DNA of 64,000 nucleotides from Solenopsis invicta (lineage: Eukaryota > Arthropoda > Insecta > Hymenoptera > Formicidae). Where the stretch lies: assembly GCF_016802725.1 (NCBI RefSeq), contig NC_052668.1:23368501-23432500 (forward strand), written 5' to 3'. Under the pieces are notes generated by a model, which was given only the letters and a program-made list of their open reading frames with translations, had not been told where the DNA came from and ran no database searches. A program made the position numbers and the translations under genes. This document shows, piece after piece, positions 60,483 to 64,000 of the stretch (within the stretch, counting starts at the first letter, position 1; each line of letters opens with the position of its first letter).

Positions 60483-61648
60483 GGGATCATTGATCTTGAA
60501 AATAAATGAAGAATCCGTTGAATCGAATTCTTCGGGCGATTGTATGACTTACACATATCCCCGGCTGTGGTAAACAGACGTTGGCACACACGTGAGGTGC
60601 AGCGTTGCGTAACGTCGCGAGTTTACGAGCCCATGCAGGCTTACGGATTATTCGAAGGCTTATGAGTGTGCATTTACGTATACCTGCCGCCGCTCGAGGG
60701 ACACGGATTAACGAATTGACGCCTGAAAACTTTCCTTTCCTTATACACACGCGCTCGGTGAAATTACTCCTTGTATCTCGGCAGTAATGCTCGGACTAAA
60801 ACACGTCGGTTATTACCAAAGGAAGAGAATTCCGGCTTCCGTTAATTGTGCGGCGCATTAACCCTTTTGGGACTCTCTGGGATTTTTCTCAATTACAAAT
60901 CCGCGGCTCGCGCGCCAAAGGTATTATGGTTTTAATTGGACGCGCTTATGCAACGCAAAAACAGTCGCTTTGCGAATCGGTTTTTCAGTTACGGCCTTTT
61001 CAGAAACGTATTACGAAAAGGATTCTACCTTGTAGGGCGCGTTACGGCAAAGGTAATCACTGAAATTGTAATTAGTCTTAGGTATAGAAATTATAACTCG
61101 CGTTCTCTGAATGGTAGTATTTTTACGGTTTTACTACGGGCAATTTTTCATCGCGAAGAATAATTAACCGGTTAGCTAACAAGTGCAATGCAACGGACTG
61201 TAGATTAGCGTTACTTTATCTTCTTGCAGCATGGTTATATGTACCGCCTTAGGCGACAGTGTCGCGCATAATGTAATTTAGCGTTTATTCAAGCGTGTCC
61301 CCTCTCTCTTCGCGCGAATTTTCGACTTTCACCCGCAAAAACGTCCTCGCGGGTGAAAACCCGCGATAAGATCGAGGTAATGGCGTCCCGTCAAACAATA
61401 TAATGCTCATCCATTGCGATTGAAGCGAAGTTAGAAAGCCTTATGACCGGACAATGCGTCCGTTTGATCGCAAACATTCGTGCGAATTGTCAATTGACAT
61501 GAAATAAATTTTGTGTACATTAATATAAAAATCAGTCCATATTTGAAACACCAATACGGAAAACATTGTCATATATTTTATTTCATGATAAATCATTCCA
61601 AAGTTTCTTTGAAATCACGATGAAATAATTATAAAAAGATTTTATATG
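60483..61648. other. non-coding region, no gene recognised
   Basis: Mixed composition with short frames on both strands. A small hairpin occurs near 61327-61363: CACCCGC...CGTCCTCGCGGGTG. Confidence 0.4.
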
Positions 61649-61904
61649 TGCATAGAAAGAATGGTTTGGCTAAAGTATCTAAAAATTTAGATAGATACAG
61701 ATTTAAGAATAATTTTGCTAGGCCGTCAAAATCGATATGTTGGATCATCAAACTGATTGCTAGACTATCAAAATTTTTTACGGCATCGCTTATCGTACTT
61801 GAACATCCGTCATAATTATTTTGATGGTTCAATAAAATTATCTTCAAATCTGCATCCGACTAAATATTTAGATACATCAGCAAAATCGTTTTTTTTTTCG
61901 CGTG
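61649..61904. mobile_element. P1 palindromic MITE, copy 6
   Basis: Left arm AAAGTATCTAAAAATTTAG plus TAGATACAGATTTAAG. Right arm CTTCAAATCTGCATC plus TAAATATTTAGATACATCAGC. The core GTCATAATTATTTTGATGG is the family motif. Confidence 0.75.
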
Positions 61905-61999
61905 TTTGGAGGTTAATTGCGCGTAAACGTTTCAAGCAAATCACCAATGTCAAAACAATTGATACAAAATAAATTTTGTGCAAGTTAATTAAAAAGCAG

Positions 62000-62985
62000 C
62001 TCATATTTAAAATAACAATGCGAAAGATATTGTTACAATTCATATTTTATTTTCTAATAAATCGTAATCGCCGAGTTTCCTTGATTAAAGTTGAGCGTGC
62101 TCGAAAATGCGGATTCACGATTCATGCAGAAGCTCTGTCCCGGACATTATCATTAACGTTTCTCGCGAGTTTTACGATACGAGATTCTAGATTTTCTCGG
62201 TCTGTAATTTAGCGGAATGTTCGTCTACAACGTGCTCAATCCGCTCGCAACGGATCATGCCGAAGTCGGCTGCGGCCGGGCTGCAAAAGGACGGCAATTA
62301 GCACGAGAGAAACGGGAGCGATCGCGCCTTACATTTACACGCTCGGAGAAAGAAAAATGGAGATAAACCATTATGCGCGCCATAATAATGCTATTGTATT
62401 CGAACGTGTTTCGCGCGCGCGCGCACCCGGGGCACGGTTTTACTTTCGCGTCAATTTCGGTCGCGTAATTAGACAGTCTCTGGGCACCTGTAAGAAGCTA
62501 AATACGCTCCTCCCATGGAATCGGTCCCACGATCAATAGCAACGAGCGTTGTACGATGATTTGTTCTCGGTCACGTATCGCGAGATTCCGTTTTGCGGGT
62601 AAACAGCGAACGCGAAGAAGTATGCCGGTTGGAGCTACGAAACTGCGATCGCCAACGGCTGAAAGGAACGTTGCGCTGTTCGTAATGTATAACAGATGTT
62701 TTTTTTTTTGTACACCGGACCGCACAATTAAGCCAGAAGAATTACATGTTAATTTAAGCGACATGTGTCCGTCGCCTTGGCGAACGCGTACCATATGCTG
62801 AACGAAATGACGTGCGGAGAGGTACGTCAAAGGTATTACATTAATCGTTTACTACGCGACGTAAAATGGTGCAACGCCTGCTGCAATACCCCCTCGCGAC
62901 AAATAGCTCGTTCTCGGGAAAAAATCATATGAGAGACATGTACACTAAAAAGAAAGAAGAGTTTCGTAATAATAGTCCAACCTAC
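62000..62985. other. non-coding region, no gene recognised
   Basis: GC-rich sequence with overlapping frames (81-110 codons) on opposite strands at 62498-62830. None has a recognisable domain. Confidence 0.4.
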
Positions 62986-62989
62986 ACCC

Positions 62990-63121
62990 TGAGGAAAAAA
63001 AAGTTGTTGACTTGACAAAATTATTCGACTTAACTAAATTTTTTCAGTTCAAATATTTATGCGTTTAACTTAAATTTAATCAAGTTGAAAAATTTAGTCA
63101 AATTAACTTTATTTTCTCAGT
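62990..63121. mobile_element. P2 family copy (short)
   Basis: CTGAGGAAAAAAAAGTTGTTG on the left and TTAACTTTATTTTCTCAG on the right are inverted ends. The interior (GACTTAACTAAATTTTTTC) matches the P2 arms at 60169-60482. It abuts the P1 copy that follows. Confidence 0.6.
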
Positions 63122-63469
63122 GCACGGAAAAATCATTTTGCTGAGGTATTGAAGCATTTAGCTAGATACAGATCTAAAAATAATTTGATTGAATTATTTT
63201 ATCAAAATAATTTCATAAAAAAAAAAGATTAATTGCAGCAACAAAAATACATGTGTGGTAGTTAAATTTTAGCTATATACAACTGAAATTTAGTTACCCC
63301 ACAGCTTCTTGCTGCTGCACCTAATCTTTTTTTCCGTATATGACAGATGTTCAAACATGATGAGTAATAAGTTTGAAAGTCCAACATAATTATTTTAATT
63401 GCTTAAAAAAATTATTTGCAGATCTGTAGGGAAATCTTTAAATACTTTAGCAACCGTTCTTTTCGTAGA
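63122..63469. mobile_element. P1 palindromic MITE, copy 7, carrying a nested palindrome
   Basis: Left arm GCACGGAAAAATCATTTTGCT and right arm AATACTTTAGCAACCGTTC match the P1 family. The middle (63216-63336) is extra compared with the other copies and forms its own inverted repeat. Confidence 0.75.
63216..63336. mobile_element. nested palindromic insertion inside P1 copy 7
   Basis: AAAAAAAGATTAATTGCAGCA plus GTGTGGTAGTTAAATTTTAG on the left is mirrored by CTGAAATTTAGTTACCCCAC plus TGCTGCACCTAATCTTTTTTT on the right. The arms are about 55 bp and the loop is very short. Confidence 0.7.
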
Positions 63470-63470
63470 T

Positions 63471-63645
63471 GGTAATTAATAATTTTGACAAAATAATTTT
63501 AATAGTAATATAATTAAATATTTAGTAATATTTATTAATATTTGGTTGCTATTAATATAATTACTAAATATTCAATTGCGCTAACTAAACATTTAATAAA
63601 ATCTATTTCACCAAAACTTGATTATTATTATCACATTTTTCAGTG
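63471..63645. mobile_element. P3 family copy
   Basis: It shares TTACTAAATATTCAATTG, ACATTTAATAAAATCTATTTC and the terminal TTTTTCAGTG with 13244-13512. It directly follows P1 copy 7, so three different palindromic families are stacked end to end at 62990-63645. Confidence 0.5.
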
Positions 63646-64000
63646 TCTATCGCAATTATATTATATATATTTATAAACATATGCATTTTCGAAACAATGT
63701 GCCAAAAATGTGTTTTTCCAGTTACAAAAAATTGCCCGGTAAGTCAAGGACTCTTTCTCATGACTTTATGGACGATTTTATGAATGTTCCAGTAGAAAAA
63801 TATTTACTAACAAAGACATGTAAATCTAACGTTGAGTGCGAAAAGGAACGAGATAAGGGGAGAATCAATTTTCCGTGTCGCACAGTCAACAGTCTCATTG
63901 GATAATTAATGGTCTGTCGAATGAGAGAGATGTTTTGTGCTCGGTAGCCGGCAGTTAAATGTCGAAGAGATATCACCGCCGCTGATGGGTGTCGCTGACC
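63646..64000. other. window end, no gene recognised
   Basis: Short frames on both strands (95 codons plus, 72 minus) overlap one another. I found no family resemblance and no convincing splice sites. Confidence 0.35.

Overview
The window is eukaryotic nuclear DNA, most likely from an insect and probably a hymenopteran such as an ant. Genes are split by short GT-AG introns. AT-rich tracts alternate sharply with GC- and CpG-rich tracts. The intergenic DNA is full of short palindromic non-autonomous elements and GA/CT microsatellites. I saw no tRNA, rRNA, CRISPR array, operon, virus or toxin gene.

Four genes can be read exon by exon. On the + strand, 16824-20845 encodes an AIFM3-like flavoprotein: a Rieske [2Fe-2S] domain followed by an FAD/NAD(P)H oxidoreductase. 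Facing it, 21110-21564 (- strand) encodes mitochondrial ribosomal protein mL63; the predicted 3' ends of the two genes overlap. The - strand gene at 23388-26493 is TDRD3, with OB-fold, UBA, Tudor and C-terminal EJC-binding-like parts. On the + strand, 35659-37894 encodes a 241-residue tetraspanin of the Tsp74F/CD151 type. Its promoter and non-coding first exon probably lie near 29740-30007.

Two further coding exons are only candidates: a signal-anchor N-terminus at 9293-9449 (-) and a cysteine-rich C-terminus at 48009-48320 (-). The rest (1-16.7 kb, 26.9-29.7 kb, 30-35.6 kb and 38-64 kb) has no recognisable gene. Its GC-rich parts carry long open frames on both strands that look like chance.

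The repeat content is the most distinctive part. I recognise a palindromic family of about 240 bp with seven copies (P1), a second palindromic family (P2), a third with CACTGAAAA ends (P3), a piggyBac-type MITE in AIFM3 intron 1, and a Tc1-type MITE. There is also a pair of 396/404 bp elements in opposite orientation, each with an exact 8-bp target duplication. One of that pair sits inside another repeat whose uninterrupted relative, also in this window, shows the empty site. A GC-rich palindrome of about 330 bp lies between mRpL63 and TDRD3.
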